A DNA stretch of 64,000 nt from Calonectria ilicicola. Its lineage: Eukaryota > Ascomycota > Sordariomycetes > Hypocreales > Nectriaceae. Location of the stretch: contig CP085836.1 in assembly GCA_020809705.1 (NCBI GenBank), positions 62,001 to 126,000 on the forward strand. The letters run 5' to 3'. Position 1 is the stretch's first letter; every line of letters begins with the position of its first letter. The translations under genes and the position numbers were made by a program. The notes beneath the pieces are model-generated. The model ran no database searches and was not told the DNA's origin. It worked only from the letters and a program-made list of their open reading frames with translations. This document shows, piece by piece, positions 9,707-20,752 of the stretch.

Positions 9707-10555
9707 TTATGGCTTACTCTTTGTACTGGCAGGTACCGCTAACACATGGTCCGTGCGCGATTTCCAAAGAGTTATACAAGAGAGGAAGGCGGTTTCGCGC
9801 ATAGTTGTATACCTAGAGCAATCCTCTTTGTTGTCAAATTCAACCATATCATCATTAGAAATCCAAACCCTAGGTGGGACCTTGGTGAGCTCAATGGACC
9901 ATTTGGTGCTCGGTAAATTCTGCATCAAGCTTTCGCGAGACGCCATTACCTCTTCACTAATGTCATATTCACCACGAACCACAACAATCTTCTCTAGCGA
10001 AGATATATCCTTAAATCCGCCGTCATCTAGTGCTTTTAGCATCTCGGCAGCAAGGTCGACATCCCACAGAGAGAATATGCCATCGGGTGGCTTGCATGTT
10101 ATCTCGATGGTCCTTAAATCTATGCAAGTTTCCCGAATAAGTTGAAAGACCCGAATATGATCCTTGTGAAGAGCGGGCGGTCTCCAGGAAGCGAAGGATG
10201 TCGGGAAGTTGATACATATATGCTGCAAAAAGCCTGCATTGGACCCGATTTGTTGAAGGAAGGGTGCAATGTACGGTGCGTCAGAGTTATACGATGTCGA
10301 GTCGGTATCAGCTTCGAAAGAGGTGTACGCATCAGGAAATTTAAAGTGGTTGTTTGAATATATAAGCGGTATGGCCTCTCGATTTACTGTCTTGCTGACA
10401 CGAAGAAGGGCTGGACAGAGACCTTGCCTTCTGATCCGAATGAGGTGCGGATTGCGAGGGCCATAGTCTGCGCCAAACTCGACAGGGTTCTCTTGGACGA
10501 GGAGTTCGGAATAGATTCGGAGACGGATCTCCATAGGAATTCTGAGAAAATACAT
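9707..10555 (-). CDS. F-box/2EXR-like fungal protein
   Basis: An intact 282-residue frame beginning MYFLRIPMEIRLRIYSELLV. The LP.EIRL.IY..L pattern is the F-box-like/2EXR motif that opens many fungal proteins of 250-400 residues. ALLRVSKTVNREAIPLIYSNNHFKF follows, which is typical of the same proteins (xLlxvcrxixxEaxpxLY). F-box proteins usually act as substrate adaptors of SCF ubiquitin ligases; for this subgroup the role is unproven. The start at 10555 is the first ATG and places the motif at the very N-terminus, as usual. Nothing suggests damage. Confidence 0.75.
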   Translation of the reverse strand: MYFLRIPMEIRLRIYSELLVQENPVEFGADYGPRNPHLIRIRRQGLCPALLRVSKTVNREAIPLIYSNNHFKFPDAYTSFEADTDSTSYNSDAPYIAPFLQQIGSNAGFLQHICINFPTSFASWRPPALHKDHIRVFQLIRETCIDLRTIEITCKPPDGIFSLWDVDLAAEMLKALDDGGFKDISSLEKIVVVRGEYDISEEVMASRESLMQNLPSTKWSIELTKVPPRVWISNDDMVEFDNKEDCSRYTTMRETAFLSCITLWKSRTDHVLAVPASTKSKP

Positions 10556-11052
10556 CGAAATGTTTCTGGAAGATTAGGAATGCTGTTGCATAGTGGTTAA
10601 CATGAGATGAAAGCAAGGTTAAGCCATTACAAGAGAGTTGCAAACGCACTTGAACTCCCCGAGAGGGAAATTGTAAGCCTAGCAAGAATTTCTCTCAAGT
10701 AAAGATATAGTATATCGATTATGACAGGATCGTCGTTGGAAGGATGCTTTTTGGGAGCTCCCATCTAGGGAGAGAAGCCATGATGCTAATTGCCACTGTT
10801 TGAACTCGCCAGTTGTGGCTCTGTGAGAGCATAAAGTTGTCATCATCTCGTAGGCGGCGTTGCCTCTGCAGCGTTGCATTCGTGGCCTTGCTGCCTGGCG
10901 GATGTTGCCCAAATGACAGTAATCGGGGCCTCATGGAGTGGGCAGCTAAAGCCGCTCATAATCACGTGTTTTAGAGAATTTACTTCCTCATCGTCGTGTA
11001 GGCGACAGCAACGCGTAGGATACATCAAACTACTGCTTGATCAGTGCCTAGA
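10556..11052. other. No gene recognised
   Basis: Intergenic space between the minus-strand F-box-like gene and the plus-strand fragment at 11053; it probably contains both promoters. No motif stands out. Confidence 0.4.
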
Positions 11053-11349
11053 ATGTCGGCCAACAGAGAGGAAATGAATCTCCCGCCCTCTCAGTCCCAC
11101 TTTGCCAAATTTGAAAGCTTTACACCCGATAATGACGCAACATTTGATGATGAATTTGCCCGCCTCGCGTCATCCCAAGCTTGGATCCCCGGCTCCCAAC
11201 TGTACACTCAAGAGCGCACCATCACAATGCGCGAGGAACTCAAATTGTACTACTTTTCTCAAAGTGGGTCGCTAGACGACACCAGTAAGGAGCTTACCAA
11301 AGAAGAGAAATTGAAGGGGTATCAAAACCTTTACTCTAGTATAACTTGA
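11053..11349 (+). pseudogene. N-terminal fragment of a conserved fungal hypothetical protein
   Basis: The frame encodes about 98 residues with FDDEFARLASSQAWIPGSQ, YTQERTITMREELKLYYFSQ and LTKEEKLKGYQNL. I recognise this as the N-terminal half of a widespread short fungal protein of unknown function, which normally continues with a segment of the kind VNIVDLID...FLASLL. That half is absent. The frame stops at 11347-11349, and the next bases begin a GC-rich inverted repeat. Truncation by an insertion or deletion at this point is likely. Confidence 0.6.
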
Positions 11350-11350
11350 A

Positions 11351-11435
11351 GAAACGCGCCCCGTTTCCCCTTCTCATCCAATCAAGCATCGTACATTTCT
11401 ACATGGGTCCGCGTACTGGAAACGGGGCGCATTTC
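11351..11435. repeat. Short inverted repeat (possible MITE or hairpin)
   Basis: gaaacgcgccccgtttcc at 11351-11368 pairs with ggaaacggggcgcatttc at 11418-11435 with one mismatch, around a 49-base loop. It begins directly after the truncated gene. From here to 11820 there is no gene. Confidence 0.65.
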
Positions 11436-11820
11436 CCATCAGCTACATCTTTAGGCCTTACATCATTTAGGGAACCAGGTGATAATGCGATGCATCATCT
11501 GAGACAAAATTGTTTCCTCGTCTCGAGGAAGCTACAACAGTCGATGAACGTCAACCAATCGAAGTTGAGGGGTCTTCGAAATGCGCTCATGCATTTCCCG
11601 ATAATCATAGTCGCCAAGCTCGCCGAGAAATTTGGGTCGTCGCGGAGAGGCCAAATCGATGGACCGTCGTGCAAGGGTAAAACAGATCTCTCACACGTGC
11701 TGCTGAGCGCCCTTCCCAAAGCTGGTCTGAGACTTTTTCCCAGTCGTTTAGACTCATCTTACTGCCTACCTACCCAGGGAGCCAAGAGAGCGTATACAAG
11801 ACGCTGCAATTCTAGCCCTG

Positions 11821-12140
11821 CTGAAAAGGGGGAGGAGTCAGAGCTGCAGAGTACGACCAAACAACCACCCAGCCCAACACAAAATAATAGCTGTAATCCA
11901 GCTGCAAATAGATCAAATAAACATCATAGATAATTCAAGCAGTGGCCGATCAAACGGTCCCTCAGAAGCAAAACCTTCAAGTAGGGCCAAAAAATGAATA
12001 TATTGAAAGTGCATGTCCCCCTCTGCCTTATTAGTGTTGAGACTAGCAGCTCTTTTTCACTAAGACCGGTGCTGCGGCTGGACTAACTCGTTAATCCACC
12101 GACTAAAGCTAATCTGGAAGGTCGAGGGTTCGAATCCACG
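11821..12140 (+). repeat. Dispersed tRNA-like repeat, copy A
   Basis: It shares blocks in the same order with copies at 18593-18970, 19346-19723 (inverted) and 54811-55130: a tgaaa-ggggc-gga start, an accacac/accacccagccc block, gatcaaacggtccctca, ccggtgctgcggctggacta and a 3' end with ggttcgaatcc (12127-12137). That last string matches the RNA polymerase III B-box consensus exactly. The upstream tggactaactcg is close to an A box. The distal gtgctg and cagcac could pair as an acceptor stem. A tRNA-derived SINE is one reading, although the tRNA-like part is at the 3' end, which is unusual. Confidence 0.6.
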
Positions 12141-12210
12141 GCCCCCCAGCACACTACTGAGAATTTACTCATCTCTCATCTATAACTGAAGGAATTTTCT
12201 ATGCTCTATT

Positions 12211-12408
12211 TCAGATTTTAACTCTCATTGTAGACGACAAGACACTTACTTCACAAACAGTGCACTCCATTATTCGCTGAAATTTGCCGTCCCAGCGAGG
12301 CTCAGCGCAGTCCTTCCCAGCTTTAATTGCATCGAGACAACACTTGATTAATAAAGTATAATCCTCGTTGCAAGTTGGACAAGTAGTTTTGTGGACAATA
12401 TCGCACAT
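12211..12408 (-). CDS. First exon of a small cysteine-rich fungal protein
   Basis: The frame opens MCDIVHKTTCPTCNED and contains CCLDAIKAGKDC and CTVCE, so paired cysteines dominate, as in small zinc-binding fungal proteins. Directly after CTVCE the minus strand reads gtaagtg, an excellent splice donor. The frame beyond it is probably intronic and the reported stop at 12211 is not the real end. The downstream exon is not visible, and the tRNA-like repeat lies there, so the gene may be interrupted. Function unknown. Confidence 0.45.
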   Translation of the reverse strand: MCDIVHKTTCPTCNEDYTLLIKCCLDAIKAGKDCAEPRWDGKFQRIMECTVCEVSVLSSTMRVKI

Positions 12409-13341
12409 GATGTAGGCGAGGTGATTTCTAAAGTTGCTTGCGCTGGATACAATGAAACGAGAAACTTGGTTATGAAAGGGTAAAATACGGACAGCTTTTA
12501 TAGCTTCGGCTTTATCATTTATTGTTGATTTATGTAATGTGGGCTGCTAATTCTCACGGTGTTCCCCGGCCATCATCCACGTGGCCAAACAACAAGCCCC
12601 CCCATCCCCAAAGGCGCAAGTATGTAACCTCAAAGGTTGCAATTGGAGATTCCAAGCTTTGGTTCGTCACTCTCCACTTCCCGAAGCAAGCTAGAGAAGG
12701 ATAACTCCTGTCTTTTGTAGGAGGGGGGGTGATTGGACAAAGTCTCCGCCGAGAACACAGGAGACTGGTCAGTGGATTGAGTCATCCATGTCGGAAAATG
12801 GCGTGCAATCCTAGGCATGGAAAACTTGCCAACTCCGGTTTGGGTTGATACAGTGAATACCCACAAGGGTAAGACAACGGGGCTTCCCTTCGGCCAGGTC
12901 ACCCCAGCGTTATCGTTAGCTATGGCCCTTATTATATTAAGGTTGCAAAGCGATGAGACACTGAGAAAAATGAATAGTTTTGGATTTGGAGAGGAAGCAG
13001 CATAGCACAGAGGAATATATTTGCTACACTAATGATTCCGAACTAAAACAAGTCATACCTCAAATACACAAGTTGCCAAGATTACTTCTATCAATATTTG
13101 AACTCTGGCTGGGTTATAAGCAAATAATCATCGGTAAAACTCATTGTGACCGTATTTTATCAAGGTTCGGAGGTTGGAAAGGGTCGGCAATATCTTGCTG
13201 CACGCATTTATGAGGAGCATACTCCACAAACATGGAATGGCTATGTGAGCCACCCACGCTTGATAAAGATAGATTTGGAGCCGAACAATAAAGAAAAGTA
13301 TTGGTGAAATGACTATACTTGTACAGAAATGTACTCAAAGT
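12409..13341. other. No gene recognised
   Basis: AT-rich sequence left of the hAT element. Several short frames exist on both strands, none with a motif. Confidence 0.4.
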
Positions 13342-16300
13342 AGTGATCTTATTGGATTGGAGGCAATTTGGATTGGACTGGAGTGGACAGAAAATGGCTG
13401 GATTGGATTTCATGTTGCTCAAAATTTGGATTGGATTGGATTGATTGGCAACAGGCTCCTGGAGCCCCAATGGTCTAACCCGATACGACCAGATCTAAGC
13501 CTAATTTGGTGGTTGTGACGTAGCCTCCCGTCGCACACCACCGTGAGACGCGCACCTTCTCTAACACCCAACACGCAACAGATAGGTCGAGCAGAAACAT
13601 GGAGGAAACCGCGTCGCTCGCGTCTACAGCAGTCCTTTTACTATGGCAGACGTGTCTAAGTCGTCCACTCACCAGCTACACCATGGCCACTATCTCCAGC
13701 TATTTCGGCGCTACCAGCGCTCGGCGTCCGGATTCCGACAGAGTTATTCTTTCTCCCGCATATATTAATCCTCGCCCAAATGACCCCGCCGGAATCCAGA
13801 TTGAACCTGACGAATTCAAGCTGAATGGGAAGCAGTATGTTCGCTACTGTGTCGTAGCAAAGTCCCAAAAGCACACCAAGAAGAGGACATCAGTTGTTTG
13901 GCAGTATGGTGAAGATATACAACTGAAGCAGGACCCAACGAAGAAGTTCTGGTACTATTATCTGTATAAGCAGCAGCAGCGCCAGCAGGGGCTTCCAATT
14001 TCCGGCAAGGGCAACTGCACTGCCTTAGACCATCTCGAATCGAAACACCAAATTGACAGGGAGACTGGTGAGCATAGACCTGCAAAGAACGACTCCTCAC
14101 AGCCGTCAATTGTCGACTTCAATAGCATATCCACCGTTGTATTCAAACGCCGATTTGACGAGTTCAAAGAGCTTCTTATTCGATGGATCGTCTACTGTCA
14201 CATCGCCTTCTTCCAAATCGAGAACCTCTACTTCCGTGACCTCCTCTTCTATGTATTTCCAGGCCTAACAACGCTCCTACCAAAGGCGAGCCTTGTGATT
14301 CGCAAATGGATCATAGAGGCATTTGAGGCACGTAAGGAGAGGCTGCGTCAAGAAATGCAAGCGGCATACAGTAATATATCGATATTGTTTGACTTATGGA
14401 TATCGCCGAACTACCAGGCCACCCTGGGATATGTCGCGCACTTTATTAATAGAAGTAGTAAAAGACGAATGGCGGTGCTGGCTCTTCGCGAACTGGTTGG
14501 CGAACATTCGGGAGAGAACATGGCAGATGTCCTCTTACATATATTTGGCGACTATGGGATCAGCGGCAGAATCGGTTATTTCATGGCTGATAACACGACT
14601 TCAAATAATGCCTGTATTAACCTAGTCCTCTAAGCCCTTTATCCGAATATGAGCAAGAAACATCGCCTACGACGACGCCTTCGGTGTTTTGGCCATATCG
14701 TCAACCTTTGCGCCCAGGCGTTTATTATGGGAAAGGATGCCGAGAAGACCTGCAAGGATCTAGAATCGGCGTATTGGGAAGGAGACTTAACACGGATTGG
14801 CGAGCTGTGGAAGCGGCGTGGTGCAATTGGAAGGCTCCATAATATCGTATGGTATATTAGAGCGAGTCCTCAACGCCGCCAATTCTTCAGATTAATAGAA
14901 ATAGGCGGTGAACTGGCTGCATTCGATGGATTAGAGGTAAGATCCTTATTCCGCGCCGCATTTTAATGCAATAGCACCGTATATTCCCGCTTTAGGGACT
15001 GATATTCGAGTGTTATGTAGCTTGTTTAAAGCCAGTTGACGCGCTGGAATTCTTATTTTCTATATATTGGACGCGCCCTTAACGTGAAAGAACGCATCTA
15101 GCTCTTCTGCGATCAATATGAGCCTCCACCGGGTGACAAGGGCGTCCTGGATAACCGGCTTACACCACGGCAATGGGATGAACTCGGACACCTCCATGAC
15201 CAACTCAAGACATTCTACAAAGCCACAATCATAAATGAAGGAAGACAGTAGACTCTTGCGGATCATTTTTAATTGTTAGATTAGCTAATTAATAAAATCT
15301 AACTTACTTAGCAAAAATTTGAACAACTTGCTGACGATGCCCTCCGCAAGTGTGGCCCGAATTAGTAGAATACCCAAAGCAAAGTTAACGACTATAATTG
15401 GCTTGCTGCGGCAGCAGAAGTTGCCTAGAAGAAATGCGAGAAGTACTACAACAAGGCTGATAAATCGCTCGCTTACTATGCCGCTATATCATTGAATCCA
15501 ACCCTCAAGAATCAGTGGTATTATTAGGTTTGGAATGACAGTGATGATAAGCGTGCCTGGATCTGGGCAGCCGTTGGGGCTGTTAAAGAGCTCTGGATTG
15601 AGGAATATCGAGGAAAGTTTGCTGGCGGAGCCCCAGTTCTTATTCATGTCTTTAAGGCCCCGGAATTAAAGGAGAAAACCTTTACCTCGGTTCGGAACCA
15701 TAAGCGGCTTAAACTACGCCGGTCCGATCCTAAATTGAGTTATAAATTACCCTCGGTGGACTACTATAATGAGTTTATTAGCACTGACGTTATCGGCCTT
15801 AATGATGATGAAGAATTCGATCCTATTTAGTACTGGAATGAGCGCTATCACTCGCAGACGGACCTAGCTCGTATGACGCTGGACGTGTTGGCTGTGACTC
15901 CTATGTTAGATAAGTGTGAGCGCTTATTTAGCAGTGCCAAGCCCCTCCTTATGGATCGTCGTTCACGACTTCGGATGGACGTAATTGAAGCCAGCGAGTG
16001 CCTACGGGCTTGGTATGGACGCCCAGAGTGGAAGGCATTTGATAACTCCGGTATCGGCTTGATGGAAGATGAAGCAGGGGATGAGGCCGGGACCAGTGGG
16101 CGGAGTGCGGAAGGGGAAGAAGACGGCGGTGGAGATGATGGTAGTGAGGAGTCAAATATATTGGAGAAGAATACTGCTGGTGAGTATAATGGGCTTAGGG
16201 TCTAGCTGGTATCATGGGATCTTGTGTCGCAATTTCTGATGGATCTGGATTGTAGGGATAAAAACTCTTAAATCTTTCTATCTAACGACTATAAAGAGGC

Positions 16301-16631
16301 CGGTTCCTTATACATAAGGCCAATAGGGCCGCCAGGGCCGTTGTGTTGAAGAATTTGCTTTCTGGGAGACGTAGGGTAGCTGATACCAACCTTTGACTAG
16401 CTGGAAGGCCTTCCTTCCGGTTTGATCAATTGTATGAGGTTTTGGTCTGTTGGATGTGACATCTTGTTCTACATATTCTCGAGGTTTATTCAGCGGCTTA
16501 CTAATCGTCCCAAAAGGGTAAAAATATGATCTGGATCGGTTCTGGATATCCAGGAGGCATCACGCCTTCACCTCTGGACTGGATTGGAGCGACCCTCGGA
16601 TCCAGCTCCAATCCAATCCAATAAGATCACT
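13342..16631 (+). mobile_element. Decayed hAT DNA transposon with 20-bp TIRs
   Basis: AGTGATCTTATTGGATTGGA at 13342-13361 is repeated perfectly in inverse at 16612-16631. Inside, both ends carry many copies of ttggattgg/ccaatcc, typical subterminal transposase-binding repeats. A plus-strand hAT transposase relic lies between. I could not find an 8-bp target duplication: the flanks are ctcaaagt on the left and ggacatgt on the right. It has been lost, or the true ends differ slightly. Confidence 0.8.
13683..16205 (+). pseudogene. hAT-family transposase, multiply nonsense-mutated
   Basis: The frame starts MATISSYFGATSARR and covers a zinc-finger-like region and the N-terminal part (FFQIENLYFRDLL). 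It continues with LFDLWISPNYQATLGYVAHF and the RLRCFGHIVNLCAQAF segment of the RNase H-like fold, and ends with the hAT C-terminal dimerisation region (LLDVLAVTPMLDKCERLFSSAK...RRSRL). It is broken by in-frame stops at 14631 and 15099, by others near 15248-15285 and 15420-15530, and by TAG just before YWNERYHS near 15830. Two adjacent ones read HF-stop-LLD-stop, where HFQLLDW would be normal: CAA to TAA and TGG to TAG, both CpA to TpA on one strand or the other. This is the RIP signature. The gene is dead. Confidence 0.85.
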
Positions 16632-17005
16632 GGACATGTGTGCGGCGATCACACTCGCCCACCCGGCTCAATGTTACCAGTCACATCCCCTTGAGGGCTC
16701 AATTAAACTGTAGAGCAGCGGGAAAAACTAAAGGAACCCCCTGTGCTTAGCGTTGCATATCCGATATGAAAGGCCAATCATTCCTCTAGCCACCTTCATT
16801 AGCGGCCAGTGCACAGGCTACGGCACTGTAAGAGGAAGTAACGCACTCATGGCGATAAATTTGGTTGGTTTCCAGGGTCATTCTAAAGCTCAACGTTCCA
16901 AGGCTGTGTAGATATAAGATCGCATTGGCACCCGTTGGGACCCACTTCGTCTGTCCATGATGAACCTCGCCCGGTGCGACTCCATCTCCATTCAAGCGCT
17001 GCAAT
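16632..17005. other. Promoter region of the PTH11-like gene
   Basis: Between the hAT right end and the start codon at 17006. No specific sites recognised. Confidence 0.35.
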
Positions 17006-18559
17006 ATGTCACTCCCAGGCCCGCCCGCAGGACTTGATCTTGCCAAATCCAAGATTCCGTCCATTGTCTCCGCATTTGTCATCACCTGGGTTTTGAGTCT
17101 CTCAATCGTCGGCCTTCGTGTTGTGGCACGTAGACTAGTTAAAAACAACCTCTGGTGGGATGACTGGCTCATTGTCGCTTCCTTGGTATGCCCGCCGCTT
17201 CGATGAAAAGTTTCATGTCTAACGAAACTTTGGTATAGGTGTCTTCGGCTGTCTTCCTCTTCAATGTAACATGCTATAGTGCGTAAATACTTCCCTGCTA
17301 AATATAAGATCGCAACAGTCAGTCCAATGCTAACCTCTCATGCAGTGATTCCCAAAGGCGGGTTTGGTAAACACCTTTGGGCTGGACCGGTAAATGCGCT
17401 CGAGGTTTACTTTATTGGCTTATTTGTTGCCGAATATGCCTTCACAATAAGCATTATTGTCATTAAATGGTCCATTCTTGCCTTTTACTGGAGGATTTTT
17501 AGCACCAGGCGTGTAACCAAGTTACTTATTATTGTTACTTTCTGGGGAGTTGCAGTTGTGCGTCTGTCCGTTCCTTGGTGCCCTTGCCAGGTAATTCTTT
17601 TAAGAATGATTATTTTAACCAGCTATCTCTAGCTTCTTGTCAGCACCTTTTCATGATGGCCAATCTCGGCCTTTTGGCGTAGATTTGACGCCATATATCC
17701 TCTTTCTCCGTCTGAATATAAATGCACTATCGACACCCCGAAGTTCTTTCTTGCTAATACGATTCCAAATATTATTACAGATGTCCTGATGCTTCTGATT
17801 CCTATCCCAAGCATTTGGAGCCTACAACTGCGTAAGTCGCAGAAGATGGGTCTTCTGGGCATCTTTCTGGTTGGCGTGTTGTAAGTGAAAATACACCTGA
17901 TGTTTCGAATACACCTGAATAAGGCTAATTTGATCTGCATAACCAGCGTGACGGCAGTAGCGTTTGTTAGGCTATACTATTTGCTCAATCTTGACTTTAC
18001 CAATATTGAGGTTACTTGGATGTTCAGCGAAACAATGATGTGGACTGGTGTTGAGGTCAATGTGGGCACTATCTGTGGTGAGCTACTCACTGTCAAATCT
18101 CTGGCCTGTTTTGTTAACCAATTCCTAGCTTGCCTCCCGTCCTTGAAACCCATATTGAATCTAGTCTTGTACGGCTCGGCCAAACACAGTTCGCATCAAC
18201 ACAGTGGTAAAAGTCAGTCAGCGAATGTGACCAAAATCGGCACTACTACAGACCCGCGAAAACGGGATGCGAGCAAAAGATTGAATCTGCCAAGCACTGG
18301 AGCTTCGACCGCATTCGTTACTTCCAAGGGCCAACAGCCAGAAGATAGCCGCCCATTCACGGTATTGACGGACAACGAGTCGGATACGTGGGCAGAGTCT
18401 GGAAGCGTCGATCTCGAGATGGACCAGATGCATCTGAGGAGTCAGGTGGACAAGGCAAGCGAAAAACGAAAAAAAAGATTAAGCACTGCGAGCCTAACAT
18501 CAAACCAGGTCACTATGACCAAGACAATTGGTGTTCATATTGACTATGCTGGGGAATAA
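17006..18559 (+). pseudogene. PTH11/SAT4-type seven-helix membrane protein, six exons, one nonsense codon
   Basis: Splicing gives exons 17006-17185, 17239-17278, 17346-17557, 17633-17880, 17947-18077 and 18129-18559, with GT-AG introns of 50-76 bp and a gctaac branch site in the second. The product begins near helix 1 (SAFVITWVLSLSIVGLRVVARR, then WWDDWLIVASL). It contains GGFGKHLWA, LFVAEYAFTISIIVIKWSIL, ANTIPNIITDVLMLLIPIP and CLPSLKPILNLVLYG, the hallmarks of the fungal rhodopsin-like SAT4/PTH11 family of plasma-membrane proteins, some of which sense host surfaces. A hydrophilic C-terminal tail of about 130 residues follows. In exon 4 a TGA (17654-17656) stands where the family has a sense codon (STFS-stop-WPISAFW). 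Apart from this everything is intact, so it is a young pseudogene, or the base is a sequencing error. Confidence 0.8.
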
Positions 18560-18592
18560 CTCCCTGCTCCTCTAAAGAGTTGTACTTGAAGG

Positions 18593-18970
18593 TAATGAAA
18601 TGGGGCGGAATTCGAATGTTGCACAACCACACACACACAGCCCAAAAGTCGGATTTTCTTGGTTATTTGCTGTGGTTGGAAGAGGAAGTTTGGGCTAGAC
18701 TAACAGCTCATGGGGAGGGAAATAAATAAAACCAAATATAATAAAATTAAATAAAAATCATGAACATCACCAAGGCAAGTAGATCGAACGATCCCTCAAA
18801 AGAAAGCCTCAAAATATCTTAAGAAAAACTGTTGATTGTGGTGTGTTGACCTTCTTTCTGGTGTTGAGACCGGAATCCCTTTTTCACTAAGGCCGGTGTT
18901 GCAGCCGGACTAACTAATCTGCTGATTAAAGCTAATTTTTCAAAAGGCCGAGGGTTCGAGCCCACGTTCC
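18593..18970 (+). repeat. Left arm of a 378-bp inverted repeat (tRNA-like repeat, copy B)
   Basis: It matches the reverse complement of 19346-19723 at 377 of 378 positions by eye; the one difference is ggccggtgttg against ggctggtgttg. It contains the polymerase III B-box form ggttcgagccc at 18953-18963. It starts 33 bases after the PTH11-like gene. Confidence 0.9.
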
Positions 18971-19345
18971 TCGTCACAATAATATCTTATTAAATTTTTA
19001 ACTTATAAAGGCTTTATAGGATTAGGAATTGCTAATTATTACCTACCCAAAAATTAATTGTCGCCTACCCTATGCTCTACTAGTATCTTTTTCTTTCCTA
19101 TACAAAATTAATTGTCAGCTGGCAGATGACGATTGTTTTGATCTTAAAACCAACTCTACTAGAGTTGGTTTGAGACTGGTTAATGCAGGCCCACTAGCTC
19201 GGCAACTGCCCGAATTCAAAGGAAAGTAATTTTGGTCCTTTGTGGTAGTTAATCACTTATATTATTAAAATAAATATTAAGTCTTACTCTAATTTATATA
19301 AATTAAATTGGTTGGATTGGATTGAAATTAAAGTTACTGTGAAGG
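18971..19345. other. AT-rich spacer of the inverted repeat
   Basis: 375 bases, strongly AT-rich, without a gene. The string gggtaggcgacaattaa (inverse of 19057-19075) also occurs near 63094, so part of the spacer is itself repeated. Confidence 0.6.
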
Positions 19346-19723
19346 GGAACGTGGGCTCGAACCCTCGGCCTTTTGAAAAATTAGCTTTAATCAGCAGATT
19401 AGTTAGTCCGGCTGCAACACCAGCCTTAGTGAAAAAGGGATTCCGGTCTCAACACCAGAAAGAAGGTCAACACACCACAATCAACAGTTTTTCTTAAGAT
19501 ATTTTGAGGCTTTCTTTTGAGGGATCGTTCGATCTACTTGCCTTGGTGATGTTCATGATTTTTATTTAATTTTATTATATTTGGTTTTATTTATTTCCCT
19601 CCCCATGAGCTGTTAGTCTAGCCCAAACTTCCTCTTCCAACCACAGCAAATAACCAAGAAAATCCGACTTTTGGGCTGTGTGTGTGTGGTTGTGCAACAT
19701 TCGAATTCCGCCCCATTTCATTA
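19346..19723 (-). repeat. Right arm of the 378-bp inverted repeat (tRNA-like repeat, copy C)
   Basis: Inverted copy of 18593-18970 of exactly the same length. A transcript through both arms would fold into a long hairpin. Confidence 0.9.
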
Positions 19724-19802
19724 TAATTAATATAATAAAAATTTTATAAAAATATTTATTAATAATTCTATTATTATATTAATTTCTTTTATTTTATTTT
19801 TA

Positions 19803-19912
19803 TGCGGGAATCCAGTGTTTAGCTATAGGGTTGGACTTAGAAGTGGTGCAGGTGTGGGGGGTCAGCCAGCCAAACCCGGGGGTGGCCCGCGGTTTGCATA
19901 AACACCAATAAC
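19803..19912 (+). repeat. LTR-like dispersed repeat, copy 1
   Basis: Shares with 22991-23100, 41527-41630 and 60590-60689 (minus) the order: ggaatc(c/t)ggtgttt, gttggacttagaag, agccaaacccgggggtgg, gtttgcataaacac. Other copies start TGTAGTGG, like the TG of a long terminal repeat. No coding part is near, so these could be solo LTR fragments. Confidence 0.6.
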
Positions 19913-20509
19913 ACGTACTTAATTCTCCATAGCCTTGAAGGGCCAAACCCGGGGACGGCCCGTTAAACGGCAGGCGTCTTTTTCAAAATGCTTAGAAAGA
20001 CCAGAGGATCGACAACTACTTGTGCAAGATAACCATACATAATGAATGTGGCGGGATTAGAATATGTAAATAGTTTTTAAAATTGAATATATATGGTTGG
20101 ACGACTTCTATTAACATTATAAGTTGTATAAGAAAGCCAGGTATAAATACAGCCCTTACAGGACCCTGGCAAAATCACTGGCGAATTTTAGTTTACAATT
20201 TCTTCCTTCATGACAGACGATCGCGTACAAACAACAGCGCGGTATGCTATATAGGTCTTGTCGGAGGAGGATTCAAGCGTTATATCGGTGTATTCGCCGT
20301 TGGAGAAGAGACTACGTCATTATAAGGGATATCCTTACAAGAAAGGTGAGGTTTAGAAACCTTTCAAAGGACGCCAAAATTTCATCTATAGTGGTTGATT
20401 GCTTTGACGAAGGAATGAGATCCTCCTTTGTCTTTAGTGTAATTGGAAAGAGTTTGGGGAAAACAACTTGGGCAGCAAACTTCTATCGAAATACGCCTTC
20501 GTCCAATAA
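19913..20509 (+). other. No clear gene; shredded coding remnant possible
   Basis: An ATG at 20210 opens MTDDRVQTTARYA and runs into a stop, and other frames carry on for short stretches, which suggests a decayed gene leading into 20510-20752. I cannot assign it. Confidence 0.25.
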
Positions 20510-20752
20510 ATACTGGAGGATTTCTATGAGCTTTCCCTGGGAGAAAAGCCCGACAGAAAGATTATTGCTTTCAATCCAAGCTCAGATAACTTTCTGCTTA
20601 TGGATGTAAGCGTTCTCGAGGTGACTACACGAGACGGTGTGGAAGACGGCTATCCTGTCTGCCTCGCAGTACTGCATAACCTCTTTTCATGGGATTTGGC
20701 CACCAAAGTAGAATCTATGGCACGACAGTTCACCAAAGGGACGAAGATTTAA
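20510..20752 (+). pseudogene. Unidentified coding remnant
   Basis: An 80-residue open frame without a start codon: FYELSLGEKPDRKIIAFNPS, then DVSVLEVTTRDGVEDGYPVC, and the end FTKGTKI. The composition is that of a real protein rather than noise, but I do not recognise the family. The frame upstream is broken. Confidence 0.3.

Noticed and set aside
12060..12140. A genuine tRNA gene
   Set aside because: The B box is perfect, but the T stem and anticodon stem do not pair properly, and the same sequence is repeated as part of a 300-380 bp dispersed element.
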